A stretch of DNA of 64,000 bases, taken from NCBI GenBank assembly GCA_002390845.1, contig DGQT01000050.1, positions 62,001 through 126,000 on the forward strand, in the 5' to 3' direction. The notes under the pieces are model-generated. The model ran no database searches. It was not told where the DNA came from and saw only the letters and a program-made list of their open reading frames with translations. A program made the translations under genes and the position numbers. Shown here piece by piece: positions 41,036 through 50,036 of the stretch (positions within the stretch are counted from its first letter, which is position 1; each line of letters begins with the position of its first letter). Origin of the DNA: Chitinophagaceae bacterium UBA4407 (GTDB lineage: Bacteria > Bacteroidota > Bacteroidia > Chitinophagales > Chitinophagaceae).

Positions 41036-43027
41036 ATGCAGTTCCTGAAAATAAATATTTGCATCTTCATTTTACACGCTGCAGTTGGTGCAGCGGCGCA
41101 GGATGAAGCTCAAATCCTGCTGCTTAAAAAAGAGCTTGCTTCGGCAAGTGGCGATTCAGCAAAAGCAGTAGCCTTTGCAAAACTCGGGTATGAATACCGC
41201 AACACCAATCCGGATTCAGGTATCTACTACACAAACAGCAGTCTTGCACTTTCGCAAAAAATAAAAGATCAGGCGCTTATTGCAAAAGCGAAATATCAAC
41301 TGGGCCGCCTTTATCATACAAAAAGTAACGACAGTGCAGCAATCATCCTTTATAATGAATCATTAAAATTATTCGAGCTGCTAAAAGATACAGCGAATAT
41401 GGCAACCCTTCACATGCAGATGGGTTATGTGTATTCAAGAAGCTTCCGCAATGCAGATATGCTTAAAGAGTTCCTGCTATCGCTTAAACTTGCCGAAAGA
41501 AGTAACAACAAAGAAAAAATGTCTGATGCATTGTATTCCATCAGTGATTATTACCGGCATATAAAAGACGACAGTACTGCTGTTATTTACCTTAAACAGG
41601 CACTTGAGATCGATACACAACTTGGTAACAAGAAAAATATTGCAAGTGATTACCAATACCTGGGATTGTGTTACGGACGGTTGCGAAAATACAGAGAGGG
41701 TGAAGAATACTTGAACAAGGCACTTGTAATATTTAAATCGCTTAAAGATGATTTTCGCCTTGCCACATCCTACAGCTACCTGGCTGACCTCTACAATGAA
41801 AAGCAAGATTTTGATAAAAGCATCGAAGCTTATTTAAAAGCTAAAAATATTATGGACGCCATTGGTGCAAAAATAGAATCGGCAGATATTACTGATAATA
41901 TTGCTTCCGAATTTTTAAGAAAGAAAGAATATGCCAATGCCATAAAATATGCCACAATGGGCCTTGCAGTTGCAAATGAAATAAAGGCCCAACCTCAGTT
42001 ATACTATTTATACAATACACTTGCAAAAGCCTCAGAAGGTTTAATGGATTATGAAAGCGCTTACGAGTACATGCAAAAAGCAGCCGTACTGCACGACACA
42101 CTGATAGCACTTGAACAGAACGACAAACTTGCACAAATGCAAACACAGTTCGAAACAGAAAGAAAAGAGAAAGAGAACCAGCTATTAAAAGCTCAAAACG
42201 AAACAGCCAATGCCAACCTGCAACGCAACCGCATATTTCTTATTGCAGCAGTTTCAGGCTTACTACTATTGGCTATTCTGTTGTATGTTATTTATAAAAA
42301 CAAAGAAGCAAAAGCGAAATACATTTCAGTATTACAAAACCTTAATAAACAGCTAAACGATAAAAAAGAAGAAATATCGGGCATTAATACAGTACTGCAG
42401 TTAAAAGCATTGCGTGCACAAATGAACCCCCATTTTATTTTTAATTGTATGAGTTCTATACAGGAATGTATCTTAACCGGCCGTGTAGACGATGCCAACA
42501 AATACCTCTCAAAACTTTCCCGCCTGTTAAGAATGGTGCTGATGTATGCAGACGAAGAAAGTATTGCACTGGATAAGGAATTAGAAATGCTTGAACTGTA
42601 TCTTGAGCTTGAATCTGTGCGGCTGAAACAAAATTTTCAATATACAATAGAGATTGATGAAACCATATTTCCCGACGAAGTGCAGGTGCCTACCTTATTG
42701 CTGCAGCCTTTTGTTGAAAATGCAATATGGCATGGCCTTCTTCATAAACAGGATGACCGGTTACTTACAGTAAAAATATCCTGCACAAATAATTATTTGC
42801 ATTGCATTATAGAAGACAATGGAATAGGCAGGCAAAAAGCAGCAGAATTATTACAATTTAAAAAACGCCATCAAAGTAAGGGTTTAAAAATTACCGCAAA
42901 CCGGCTAGTCATTCTTAAAGAACGGACAGGCCACCCCGAAACCGGTTTTGAAATTATTGATCTCTTTAATGCGTCACAAGAGGCAACAGGTACCAGGGTT
43001 TATATAAAACTTCCGTTCGATAACTAA
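41036..43027 (+). CDS. TPR-containing LytS/YehU-type sensor histidine kinase
   Basis: A 663-residue protein. After a signal peptide (MQFLKINICIFILHAAVGAAAQ) come about seven tetratricopeptide repeats (30-365, for example YEYRNTNPDSGIYYTNSSLALSQ and YQYLGLCYGRLRKYREGEEYL), a coiled coil, one membrane helix (about 399-420) and a cytoplasmic His_kinase domain with RAQMNPHFIFN (phospho-accepting His466) and an ATPase with LLLQPFVENAIWHG and IIEDNGIGRQ. This is the Bacteroidota periplasmic-TPR/LytS pattern, which normally signals to a LytTR response regulator. No LytTR gene is adjacent, so it is an orphan here. The stop codon abuts the convergent H1-like gene. Confidence 0.92.
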   Translation: MQFLKINICIFILHAAVGAAAQDEAQILLLKKELASASGDSAKAVAFAKLGYEYRNTNPDSGIYYTNSSLALSQKIKDQALIAKAKYQLGRLYHTKSNDSAAIILYNESLKLFELLKDTANMATLHMQMGYVYSRSFRNADMLKEFLLSLKLAERSNNKEKMSDALYSISDYYRHIKDDSTAVIYLKQALEIDTQLGNKKNIASDYQYLGLCYGRLRKYREGEEYLNKALVIFKSLKDDFRLATSYSYLADLYNEKQDFDKSIEAYLKAKNIMDAIGAKIESADITDNIASEFLRKKEYANAIKYATMGLAVANEIKAQPQLYYLYNTLAKASEGLMDYESAYEYMQKAAVLHDTLIALEQNDKLAQMQTQFETERKEKENQLLKAQNETANANLQRNRIFLIAAVSGLLLLAILLYVIYKNKEAKAKYISVLQNLNKQLNDKKEEISGINTVLQLKALRAQMNPHFIFNCMSSIQECILTGRVDDANKYLSKLSRLLRMVLMYADEESIALDKELEMLELYLELESVRLKQNFQYTIEIDETIFPDEVQVPTLLLQPFVENAIWHGLLHKQDDRLLTVKISCTNNYLHCIIEDNGIGRQKAAELLQFKKRHQSKGLKITANRLVILKERTGHPETGFEIIDLFNASQEATGTRVYIKLPFDN

Positions 43028-43309
43028 TTATTTTGCAGCAACCTTTTTTGCTGCTTTTTTTACAGTTGCTTTTGTTGCTTTTTTTACTACCGCAGTTTTT
43101 TCCGCTTTCTTTATTACAGGCGCTTTGCTTACGTTTTTAAAACCGTGCGCTAAAATTTTTGCTGCTTTTTTTACGCGGTTCTTAAATTTTTTTTCGCCAA
43201 TTTCAGCTTTAAGTTCTCCAAGTGCAGCCTCTATTTTTTTCTCTATGTCTTCACGGATTGTTTTTTTTGAAACAGTATCTGGTTGCGCAGCTTTTTTTGT
43301 ATTTGCCAT
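43028..43309 (-). CDS. Histone H1-like lysine/alanine-rich protein
   Basis: A 93-residue basic protein. The N-terminal half is a predicted helix (TIREDIEKKIEAALGELKAEIGEKKFKNRVKKAAKILAHG), and the second half is a KKA-repeat tail (KKAEKTAVVKKATKATVKKAAKKVAAK) like histone H1 C-termini. Similar proteins in Bacteroidota and Chlamydia (Hc1/Hc2-like) bind and compact DNA. The stop codon is directly next to that of the kinase, a zero-base convergent junction. Nucleoid binding is inferred from composition. Confidence 0.75.
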   Translation of the reverse strand: MANTKKAAQPDTVSKKTIREDIEKKIEAALGELKAEIGEKKFKNRVKKAAKILAHGFKNVSKAPVIKKAEKTAVVKKATKATVKKAAKKVAAK

Positions 43310-43370
43310 TTGTAAATTATTTCATACAAACTTAACAATAAGATAATATTGTCAATGTTAAGTTTTGTTT

Positions 43371-43615
43371 TTTTGAGCCAGGCATATGAACATATATGAA
43401 GCATTGTTGCCACGCTCGTTTCGAGGTTCTGTTTTCATGGCAACATTTAAGCGAAGCGTGGCAGCCCGTCCCGAATTCATTTCGGGATTGCACGCTTCAG
43501 GGGTTTGTTCGCTTATCGGCAAAAAGTGCAGCAGGCTAATTAAATTTAACCGGTTATTTCATCTAATTGGTTTGGGCAAATGTGTACATCAATGCCGGGT
43601 AAAAACCAGGCAAAA
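43371..43615 (+). repeat. Dispersed repeat arm, type III core, plus orientation
   Basis: TTTTTTTGAGCCAGGC at 43371-43386, ATATGAAGCATTG, GCCACGCTCG, TTTTCATGGCAACATTTAAG, CGAAGCGTGGCAG, then CCCGAATTCATTTCGGGAT and GCACGCTTCAGGGG. GCCACGCT and AGCGTGGC at its two sides form a stem. The tail to 43612 has CCGGG and CCAGGC remnants. It fills the 327-bp gap between the H1-like gene and the next small gene. Confidence 0.82.
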
Positions 43616-43636
43616 AATGTAAGAAAAAGCTGTATA

Positions 43637-43999
43637 TCAGTGTGTAGCAAATGGCGCAAAATAGTATGCTTCGTGTGCCGAAGTATATACCTGCTGCTGC
43701 TCCATCTTAGTTGCAATTTTCTTAAGCAAGTCTTGCATCATACCAGAAAAAACAAAACCGTCTTTCGAGGTTGGAATAATTTTTTCGCCATTGATTACTG
43801 TAAATTCCCTTTGGCCCGATACGAGTTCAAAAATTACCTGAACAATTGATGCTTTACATGAAAATTCAACAGGTTCTTTCGTTTCTGCATAGGTTAACGT
43901 ACCAATCTCGAAGATGATTTTTTTTATTGCAGATTTTTTGTCTTTTGATTGCACGAACAAAGCGGCCAGTTCATTTGCAATCTCAATTGTAGTTGCCAT
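43637..43999 (-). CDS. Small unknown protein
   Basis: I choose ATG 43999 (MATTIEIANELAALFVQSKDKKSAIKKIIFEIG) over an upstream in-frame ATG at 44020, giving 120 residues. No family is recognised. It is soluble, with an N-terminal helix, a beta-rich middle (VEFSCKASIVQVIFELVSGQREFTVINGEKIIP) and FSGMMQDLLKKIATKMEQQQ near the end. No signal peptide or metal site. It stands alone between repeat copies at 43371 and 44165. Confidence 0.5.
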   Translation of the reverse strand: MATTIEIANELAALFVQSKDKKSAIKKIIFEIGTLTYAETKEPVEFSCKASIVQVIFELVSGQREFTVINGEKIIPTSKDGFVFSGMMQDLLKKIATKMEQQQVYTSAHEAYYFAPFATH

Positions 44000-44164
44000 G
44001 ATATTGGATATTGGATACACTAAAGTAGTACTGTTTACCAGTTAACCAAATGAAAATAGCCTTAATTTTTAATTGGCGGTGCAGTGTGCGGTGCTGAAAC
44101 AGGTTTGTGCTGAAATTCTTTGGTATGCAACGCTTCGCTTATACTTTGCACAGGAAAGTTTTGT

Positions 44165-44262
44165 ACATAACACCAAGCAGCCTGCAAATTGCCCAATAAA
44201 GAATAAAACGTATAAGTGAGTGACACAACGGAAGCTTAATAGTAGCAATGGCTTATGGCTAA
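44165..44262 (-). repeat. Dispersed repeat arm, type II core, minus orientation
   Basis: CTGCAAATTGCCCAATAAAG, core GTATAAGTGAGTGACACAA at 44210-44228, CGGAAGCTTAATAGTAGC. The inner part CCTGCAAATTGCCCAATAAA also resembles the arm at 55925 (TGCACATTGCCCAATAAAAT). It lies downstream of the second TamB gene. Confidence 0.85.
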
Positions 44263-44276
44263 TGATACCTGTGGAA

Positions 44277-47200
44277 TTAATTTGTGGCAGAGTCTTTTAT
44301 TACGGGTTTTATTTTAATTGCTTGTATGGCGGTATCGCCCTGGAGTATTTCGGGATTGTCTTTTGGAAAATCGAACGAATAGGAAATACTTACACCCTGC
44401 CTTATACGGCGGCCAATAATGCCCGTGCTTACATCTAAACTGCTTTTATTGAATACGATTGCCCGTAATTTTCTGTCGCGGGAAAGCACGAATTGTACCG
44501 ATATATCAGGCAGCCACTGGAAGTTACCCGATTGTACCGCGGAACCGCTGATATTAAAATCGAGCCCTGTACCAAAGGTAATGATGATCTTATTGTTGGC
44601 GAGGCTTTGGCTTAGTTTAAGGTTTACTGTTTGCCGGTCTAAGCGGTTGGAAGAACCTGAATTTCCATAGAGAACAGCACTACTGTAGGTTGATGTATTT
44701 ACATCGAACTGAAGGCTTTTATCGCCGGTAATTTTTGCGAGCAGGTTGGATACGAGCTTGTTTAATTCGCCTGTGATTTTTTGTGAAATGGTATTGATAC
44801 CTGTTGACCGTGCTACATTACCGCCGCTGCCAATTTCGCCATAAGGTGCAAAGGAACCGAATACGATGAGCCAGGTAACCTGTTTCAGCATTTCATTATC
44901 ATCGTTTTGAACTTTGGTTAAAAAGTACTTCAGGTTGTTGTCGTTTTTAATAGGACTGTTGTCGGGAAAGTCAAATGCAAATTTTATCTGCGGATTGCTG
45001 AGTTTACCGGTTAATGTTGCAATAACATATACTTCGCCGCGGTATCCGCTTATGGTGCCCCCAAGATTATAGCCTGTGTTAGTGAGCAGATCGCTGAATG
45101 TAACATTTTTTGCGGTGTATTGTGCATCTATGTGCATGTCTGCTTTATAAGGATCGCCGGTCCATTCGATATAGTTGCCTGCATCTCGTTTAAGATCAAA
45201 AGGCTTGCGCAAAAACGATTGAAAGTTGAAATTATAACCACCGCTTTCTATATTGTAACGCCCATTCATGGTCATGTTTCCGTTTGAAGGTATATTGATC
45301 TTCAATCTTCCATTACCTGTTGCTTTAATTACATCGCCGGTAAGTTCATCGAGTATCAGGTCTATCTGTGCCTTATTGTTAGCTGTAAGATCGAGGTCTA
45401 TATTTAGCTTATTATCACCCGATATAGTTTTTTGCTCTAACTCTGTTCCGTATTTTTTGAACACAATAAAATCTGCATCAGAACTTTCCTTACTGCTTGC
45501 CGGGGCTATAAAAATATGGGTAGTATCATTTACCTCGCCGGTAATATTCATCTTCATATTTTCCTCCGGCCCCTTTAAGCTGAGGGTAGCTTTACCAATA
45601 GCTTTGCCATAAAACAACGGGTTGTCTTTTGCTTTTGTATCCAGCAGTAACATTTTTTCTGTAGCGAGATCAAAATCATATCGCATTTTTTTAAAGCCAC
45701 TTTCATATAATATGCCTCTGACTGTGCCTTTATTATTGTATTTATCGCGAATATTAAACCTGCCAAAGTCGATACCATTATCGTCAAAAATAAAAAAGGC
45801 AGAATCTATAGAATAACGTACCTGTGTATAATTGATGGTTATTGCAGCATTTTTAAGTTTAATTCTTCCCAGCAACTGAGGCGATGAGGGATTACCTTGT
45901 ATGGTAAGGTCACCATTGGCAACCCCATCTATATTTGAAAAAAGAGACCCAAGTAGTTCATTTACTAAACCAATTTTAGTGCTGTTAAGATGTACTTTAG
46001 TACTTAACGGCATACTAGCCGAGTCTTTAATATTGTAAAACCCGGAGGCTAAAAAATTATAATCCTGGTTATACGATTTAACATCAAAATTGATCTTGCC
46101 AATCTCCTTAGAATAATCTGCTTTTACATGTACAATACCCACTGAATCATCGTTTAACCTGAACTGTGTTGCATTAAGGTCAGCAGATGCATTAAATTTA
46201 TTATAAAAATCACGCAGGTAAATATTACCGGTAGCCATACCTTCAATCCTTGGTTTTTGTGTAAATAGCGGAACAAAATCACTGAGATTTACATCCTTAA
46301 GTTTTACAACCAGGTTGCTTGTATTACTACCATCTTCCTCTTCCGTTTCTACTGTTATCTGTTGAAAACCCTGAGTGAATTTTACATTTTTTGCCGTTGC
46401 GAAATTTTTTCTGATAACGATTTCGCCTTCTTTCTCCAACTGCCATTTATTTGTATTTAATACAAATGAAGAAGGTTGAAAATTAATACGAACACCGTCT
46501 TCCATTGTATAAACATCTGCATTAAGAAGTGCTTCATTCAATGTTTCATTTGCACTTGTTGCCAGGTGTAAAGCAGAGTGGTCGTTACTTGATCTGATAT
46601 CGAAATGTGTTCCAGGAAAAAAGAGGCTGTCGCCAATATAAAACCTGCCAACGTCACCATTCAGGCTAAGGCTGTCATGACTACCTGCACCATTAATCAA
46701 AGCATCTTCCAGCTTATAATTATCAAATTTTGCAAAAGGTATTTTGGCATACAGGTAAAACCCGGAATCCTGCCTGTTTGTATTTACGCCTCCAACAATC
46801 TTTATACTATCAAGCCCTGATAATTTTGAATGAATTACCTGTGCGTATTTATCGAAGTTCTTCGTGTTAACAACCAAAACAAACTTTTGATCCTTAGGAG
46901 TGGTTTTAGGTACATTGATATACGCGGGATAGTATCGGCTTAAAAAAGATTGAAAACTGTTTGGAAGATCGAGTATATTATACTCACCGGTTACAGTTGC
47001 GTCGAACTGGTTACTCTGTACACTCAGTATTTTTTTATTGATGGAATCATAAGATGCAGTTACTGTAAGCGAATCGAAATCAAGCTGTGTACTATCGTGC
47101 AAAAGTGTTGCATTCAGTATCTTGGCAGAACCCAGAAATTCATCAATATTACGGCCAGTAAAGTTAAGGTCAAACAGGCCCGTTAAAGTAAAGTTCTCGT

Positions 47201-49178
47201 TGGTAAAATGCAGCTTTTTAAAATTGGCAGTTGCCAGGTCACCAAGTATATTGAATAAAGGTTGCTCGCCGGTAAAGTCAACCTGTATACTACTGGTAAA
47301 ATCAAAGTTCGGGTCGCTTGCTTTAAAATCGCCGTTAAATTTCTTTTTTTCAATAGCGCCATTAAAAGTAAGGTTGCGGTAGGTATAGCCGTTAAAATCC
47401 AGGGAGTCAAATGTACCATCCAGCGTAGTTTTTGTTTTATCCAGAATAAAACTCCTGCCTTCAATTTTACCTTTAAAGCTTGCTTTACCTAAAGAACTTA
47501 CTTCAAGGAATTTACCAAAATCAAATTGCCTTGTTTGAATATTTCCGCTGTAGGTGGGCTCCCCTTTTACAGGTAATTTCAGGTTAAGATCACTATACAA
47601 ACTTCCCAGTAACGTGCTGATATTTCCTTTGGCAGTAAAATCATTTACTGTGCCGGAAAAATTTCCCCGAAAAAGCACATTACCTAATGCTGCAAAATCA
47701 GGGTTGCTGATTTTTTTTATTCCGGGATACAAAAAAGCAACTTCATTATTATTCGTCTGTATAACTGCATCGCTTAAATTAATCTGTGTTTTTTTTATTG
47801 CAGGCAAACCCTTCATGGTTAGGTTACCACTGGCATACATATTAGGGCCCGTACGTAGAAACAGGTCATCTACTTTAAAATCTTCAATCGTACCGGCAAA
47901 TTTTCCGTTAATGTCAGCAGTCTTGTTCCAGTCGCTTAATGCCGGGGCAAAAAAAGCAATATCGTTGCTGCTAATCACAGAATTTTTAATGCGGGCATCC
48001 AATATAACTCTGTGAATAAAATAAGGCATGTCCTCATTAAAGTCTTTATAATGCATGGCATAATAATTCCCCAGCCTGCTGTTTGCGGTACGTAAATCAA
48101 GGTTGGCAAATTCCATTACCTGTGGTGTTAGTTTAAAGTCAGCCTTCAGCTTTTTTAATTCAAGCCCGCTGCGTTCCGTTGCTGTTAAATCAACTTTGGC
48201 TTTTATGGTATCTTTTATAAAACTCAGTTGTTTAAAATTTCCATTGATCTTATTTAGCTTTATATAAGCCCCGTCAAACAGACCTTTTTCAGGAACGTCA
48301 CCCCGCTTAATACTGGCAAACACACCATCCGTTATTTTTAAATCAGCAATCCTTACAACAATATCACCTGCATTAAAATACATTCCTGTATCCTGTACAA
48401 AAATTGGTGGCGCCGGGCGGTTACCATCAAAATCTTCAATCGAAAAATATGGCTTGTCAATATCAACCGAATTAATACTAAACTCGCTTTTACCAAGATC
48501 TGTGCTTTTAATATCTGCCAGCAAACTACCCACTCTTGCGGTCATTTTCTGCCCCTTCCATTCATCGTTTTGAATAAAAGTTACCTTCTTCAGGTCAATC
48601 TTCTGAATGTTGAATGCTATTACTTTTTTCGAGGTATCCTTAACTGTATTTGGCGAAGCAAAATGCTCTGCAATAAAAGCGTAGTTCCATACCGAATCGG
48701 TTCGCTTCAGGTTTATTTTCGCATCTTCAAGACCAATATATTTCAGGTCGGTTCTGTCTTTTAAAAAGAACCAGTCAGTAATACGCAGTTTTAAAATCCC
48801 TGCAGAAAGCAACGTATCTTTTTTTTGATCCAGTATCAGTACCCCGTTAAGGTTTACCTTATCAAAAAAAGAGAGGCTCATGTGTTTTATCTCAACCGTT
48901 GTTTCAAGATCTTTCGAAAGCCTGGCGGTAACCTTGCCCAATATATAATTCTGAACAAGCTCTGTTTGAAGCATTATTATAATCAGTAGCAGTAACCCAA
49001 ATAAAATAAATATACCGCGTCGCACATGCTTCAGGGTAGTAATGGCGTGTAGCAGCGCACCAATAAGCATATACAAAACCCTGTTGGTCCATGGGTAAGG
49101 CAATGGAACAACAAACAAGGTTAGCACAAGTGCAAGAACCAAAATCCAGCTAAATATTTTCAGAAATTTGTTCAGCAA
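44277..49178 (-). CDS. Second TamB-family translocation/assembly protein
   Basis: A 1633-residue protein with two N-terminal hydrophobic segments (about 5-30 and 55-75: GIFILFGLLLLIIIMLQTELVQNYILGKV), the AsmA/TamB opening TVEIKHMSLSFFDKVNLNGVLILDQKKDTLL, a long repetitive beta body, and a C-terminal DUF490 domain from about 1280 (NFQSFLRKPFDLKRDAGNYIEWTGDP, then DNDEMLKQVTWLIVFGSFAPYGE). Overall layout matches the TamB at 5805 but the extra helix pair and a shorter, uncharged tail differ. Paralogous TamB/YhdP-like proteins in one genome can divide lipid transport work. No TamL gene is next to this copy. Confidence 0.92.
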   Translation of the reverse strand: MLNKFLKIFSWILVLALVLTLFVVPLPYPWTNRVLYMLIGALLHAITTLKHVRRGIFILFGLLLLIIIMLQTELVQNYILGKVTARLSKDLETTVEIKHMSLSFFDKVNLNGVLILDQKKDTLLSAGILKLRITDWFFLKDRTDLKYIGLEDAKINLKRTDSVWNYAFIAEHFASPNTVKDTSKKVIAFNIQKIDLKKVTFIQNDEWKGQKMTARVGSLLADIKSTDLGKSEFSINSVDIDKPYFSIEDFDGNRPAPPIFVQDTGMYFNAGDIVVRIADLKITDGVFASIKRGDVPEKGLFDGAYIKLNKINGNFKQLSFIKDTIKAKVDLTATERSGLELKKLKADFKLTPQVMEFANLDLRTANSRLGNYYAMHYKDFNEDMPYFIHRVILDARIKNSVISSNDIAFFAPALSDWNKTADINGKFAGTIEDFKVDDLFLRTGPNMYASGNLTMKGLPAIKKTQINLSDAVIQTNNNEVAFLYPGIKKISNPDFAALGNVLFRGNFSGTVNDFTAKGNISTLLGSLYSDLNLKLPVKGEPTYSGNIQTRQFDFGKFLEVSSLGKASFKGKIEGRSFILDKTKTTLDGTFDSLDFNGYTYRNLTFNGAIEKKKFNGDFKASDPNFDFTSSIQVDFTGEQPLFNILGDLATANFKKLHFTNENFTLTGLFDLNFTGRNIDEFLGSAKILNATLLHDSTQLDFDSLTVTASYDSINKKILSVQSNQFDATVTGEYNILDLPNSFQSFLSRYYPAYINVPKTTPKDQKFVLVVNTKNFDKYAQVIHSKLSGLDSIKIVGGVNTNRQDSGFYLYAKIPFAKFDNYKLEDALINGAGSHDSLSLNGDVGRFYIGDSLFFPGTHFDIRSSNDHSALHLATSANETLNEALLNADVYTMEDGVRINFQPSSFVLNTNKWQLEKEGEIVIRKNFATAKNVKFTQGFQQITVETEEEDGSNTSNLVVKLKDVNLSDFVPLFTQKPRIEGMATGNIYLRDFYNKFNASADLNATQFRLNDDSVGIVHVKADYSKEIGKINFDVKSYNQDYNFLASGFYNIKDSASMPLSTKVHLNSTKIGLVNELLGSLFSNIDGVANGDLTIQGNPSSPQLLGRIKLKNAAITINYTQVRYSIDSAFFIFDDNGIDFGRFNIRDKYNNKGTVRGILYESGFKKMRYDFDLATEKMLLLDTKAKDNPLFYGKAIGKATLSLKGPEENMKMNITGEVNDTTHIFIAPASSKESSDADFIVFKKYGTELEQKTISGDNKLNIDLDLTANNKAQIDLILDELTGDVIKATGNGRLKINIPSNGNMTMNGRYNIESGGYNFNFQSFLRKPFDLKRDAGNYIEWTGDPYKADMHIDAQYTAKNVTFSDLLTNTGYNLGGTISGYRGEVYVIATLTGKLSNPQIKFAFDFPDNSPIKNDNNLKYFLTKVQNDDNEMLKQVTWLIVFGSFAPYGEIGSGGNVARSTGINTISQKITGELNKLVSNLLAKITGDKSLQFDVNTSTYSSAVLYGNSGSSNRLDRQTVNLKLSQSLANNKIIITFGTGLDFNISGSAVQSGNFQWLPDISVQFVLSRDRKLRAIVFNKSSLDVSTGIIGRRIRQGVSISYSFDFPKDNPEILQGDTAIQAIKIKPVIKDSATN

Positions 49179-49293
49179 TGAATCCCTTTTATCCGGTAAA
49201 AATAAAGATAAAGCGTTAAGGGCGAAACGAATGCCAAAAGCTTGTAAGACTTTGCCAAATTAGCAGTATGTGGTCTGTTTACAGCAATAATAC

Positions 49294-49375
49294 AATTTTA
49301 TACCCGGCAGATTACAATAATTAAACTTTTCTTGCGTCGCACACTTGTACGTTCAGATTATGATTCGGCAGAAGG
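49294..49375 (+). repeat. Dispersed repeat arm, type I core, plus orientation; left flank of the acetyltransferase
   Basis: TTTTATACCCGGC, TTAAACTTTTC, core TTGCGTCGCACACTTGTAC at 49332-49350, GTTCAGATTATGATTCGGCA. It ends at the acetyltransferase stop codon. Confidence 0.88.
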
Positions 49376-49376
49376 T

Positions 49377-49883
49377 TCAACGTTTAGTGTTGTTGTTGAA
49401 TACTGTTTCTTTAAAATGAATCCATTGCTCAGCAGTCATTTCAAACTTTACTTCAGTCCACATAGAATGGTCTTTCTTTCTTGTCTGCGTTTTTCTTTCC
49501 ACTTCTTTCCATCCGCATATTTTGTAAAATTTTTCAGCCCGGGTATCAGAAGCGGTACCCAGCCAAATAGTATGATCTGTTTTACTAAAATACCAATCAA
49601 GCATAAGATCATGTAATTTTTTGCCAATGCCTTTTCCTTCATACCCGGGCAGTACAAATAATGCCCAAACATCATTACCTGTTAAATCAACTATTGAAAA
49701 CCCTACGATCGTATTTCCAGCTTCGCATACCCAGCCCGCCCCCCTGACTGTAATGTAATTTTCACAATCTTTATTTGTAACCAAAGCAGGATCGGATAGT
49801 GTATTTTCTTTTACAGCATTTCTTACCACCTGTATTTGTGGTATATCGCTTATTTGCGCTTCTCTAAAAATCATTGAAGCCAT
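49377..49883 (-). CDS. GNAT-family N-acetyltransferase
   Basis: A 168-residue protein from ATG 49883 (MASMIFREAQISDIPQIQVVRNAV). The frame continues upstream to 49997, but that part is translated repeat arm. GNAT motif A is clear (VWALFVLPGYEGKGIGKKLHDLMLDWYF, with the acetyl-CoA loop GYEGKGIG), followed by motif B (TASDTRAEKFYKICGWKEVER). The acceptor is unknown. The gene is the only content between two inward-facing type I repeat arms (49332 and 49997), a 666-bp unit, so it may be cargo of that element. Confidence 0.88.
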   Translation of the reverse strand: MASMIFREAQISDIPQIQVVRNAVKENTLSDPALVTNKDCENYITVRGAGWVCEAGNTIVGFSIVDLTGNDVWALFVLPGYEGKGIGKKLHDLMLDWYFSKTDHTIWLGTASDTRAEKFYKICGWKEVERKTQTRKKDHSMWTEVKFEMTAEQWIHFKETVFNNNTKR

Positions 49884-49949
49884 TTGTATATTACGTTTGT
49901 AGTTGGTTGCAAACTTAAATTGCAAATAAATAAAAATATAGCGGTTCTT

Positions 49950-50036
49950 TCTTCGCACTGCTGAGTGATTTTCAGAAAGCCCCAGTGTGCGACGCAAGAA
50001 AAGCTTAATAGAAATACCTGTGCCTGGTACAAAAAA
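49950..50036 (-). repeat. Dispersed repeat arm, type I core, minus orientation; right flank of the acetyltransferase
   Basis: GCTGAGTGATTTTCAGAAAG, core part CCCAGTGTGCGACGCAA at 49981-49997, GAAAAGCTTAATAG and outer end GTGCCTGGTACAAAAAATTA at the next gene's stop codon. Confidence 0.87.

Noticed and set aside
41036..43027. Two-component pair with an adjacent response regulator
   Set aside because: Downstream genes encode an H1-like protein and an unknown small protein; no receiver or LytTR domain is present nearby.
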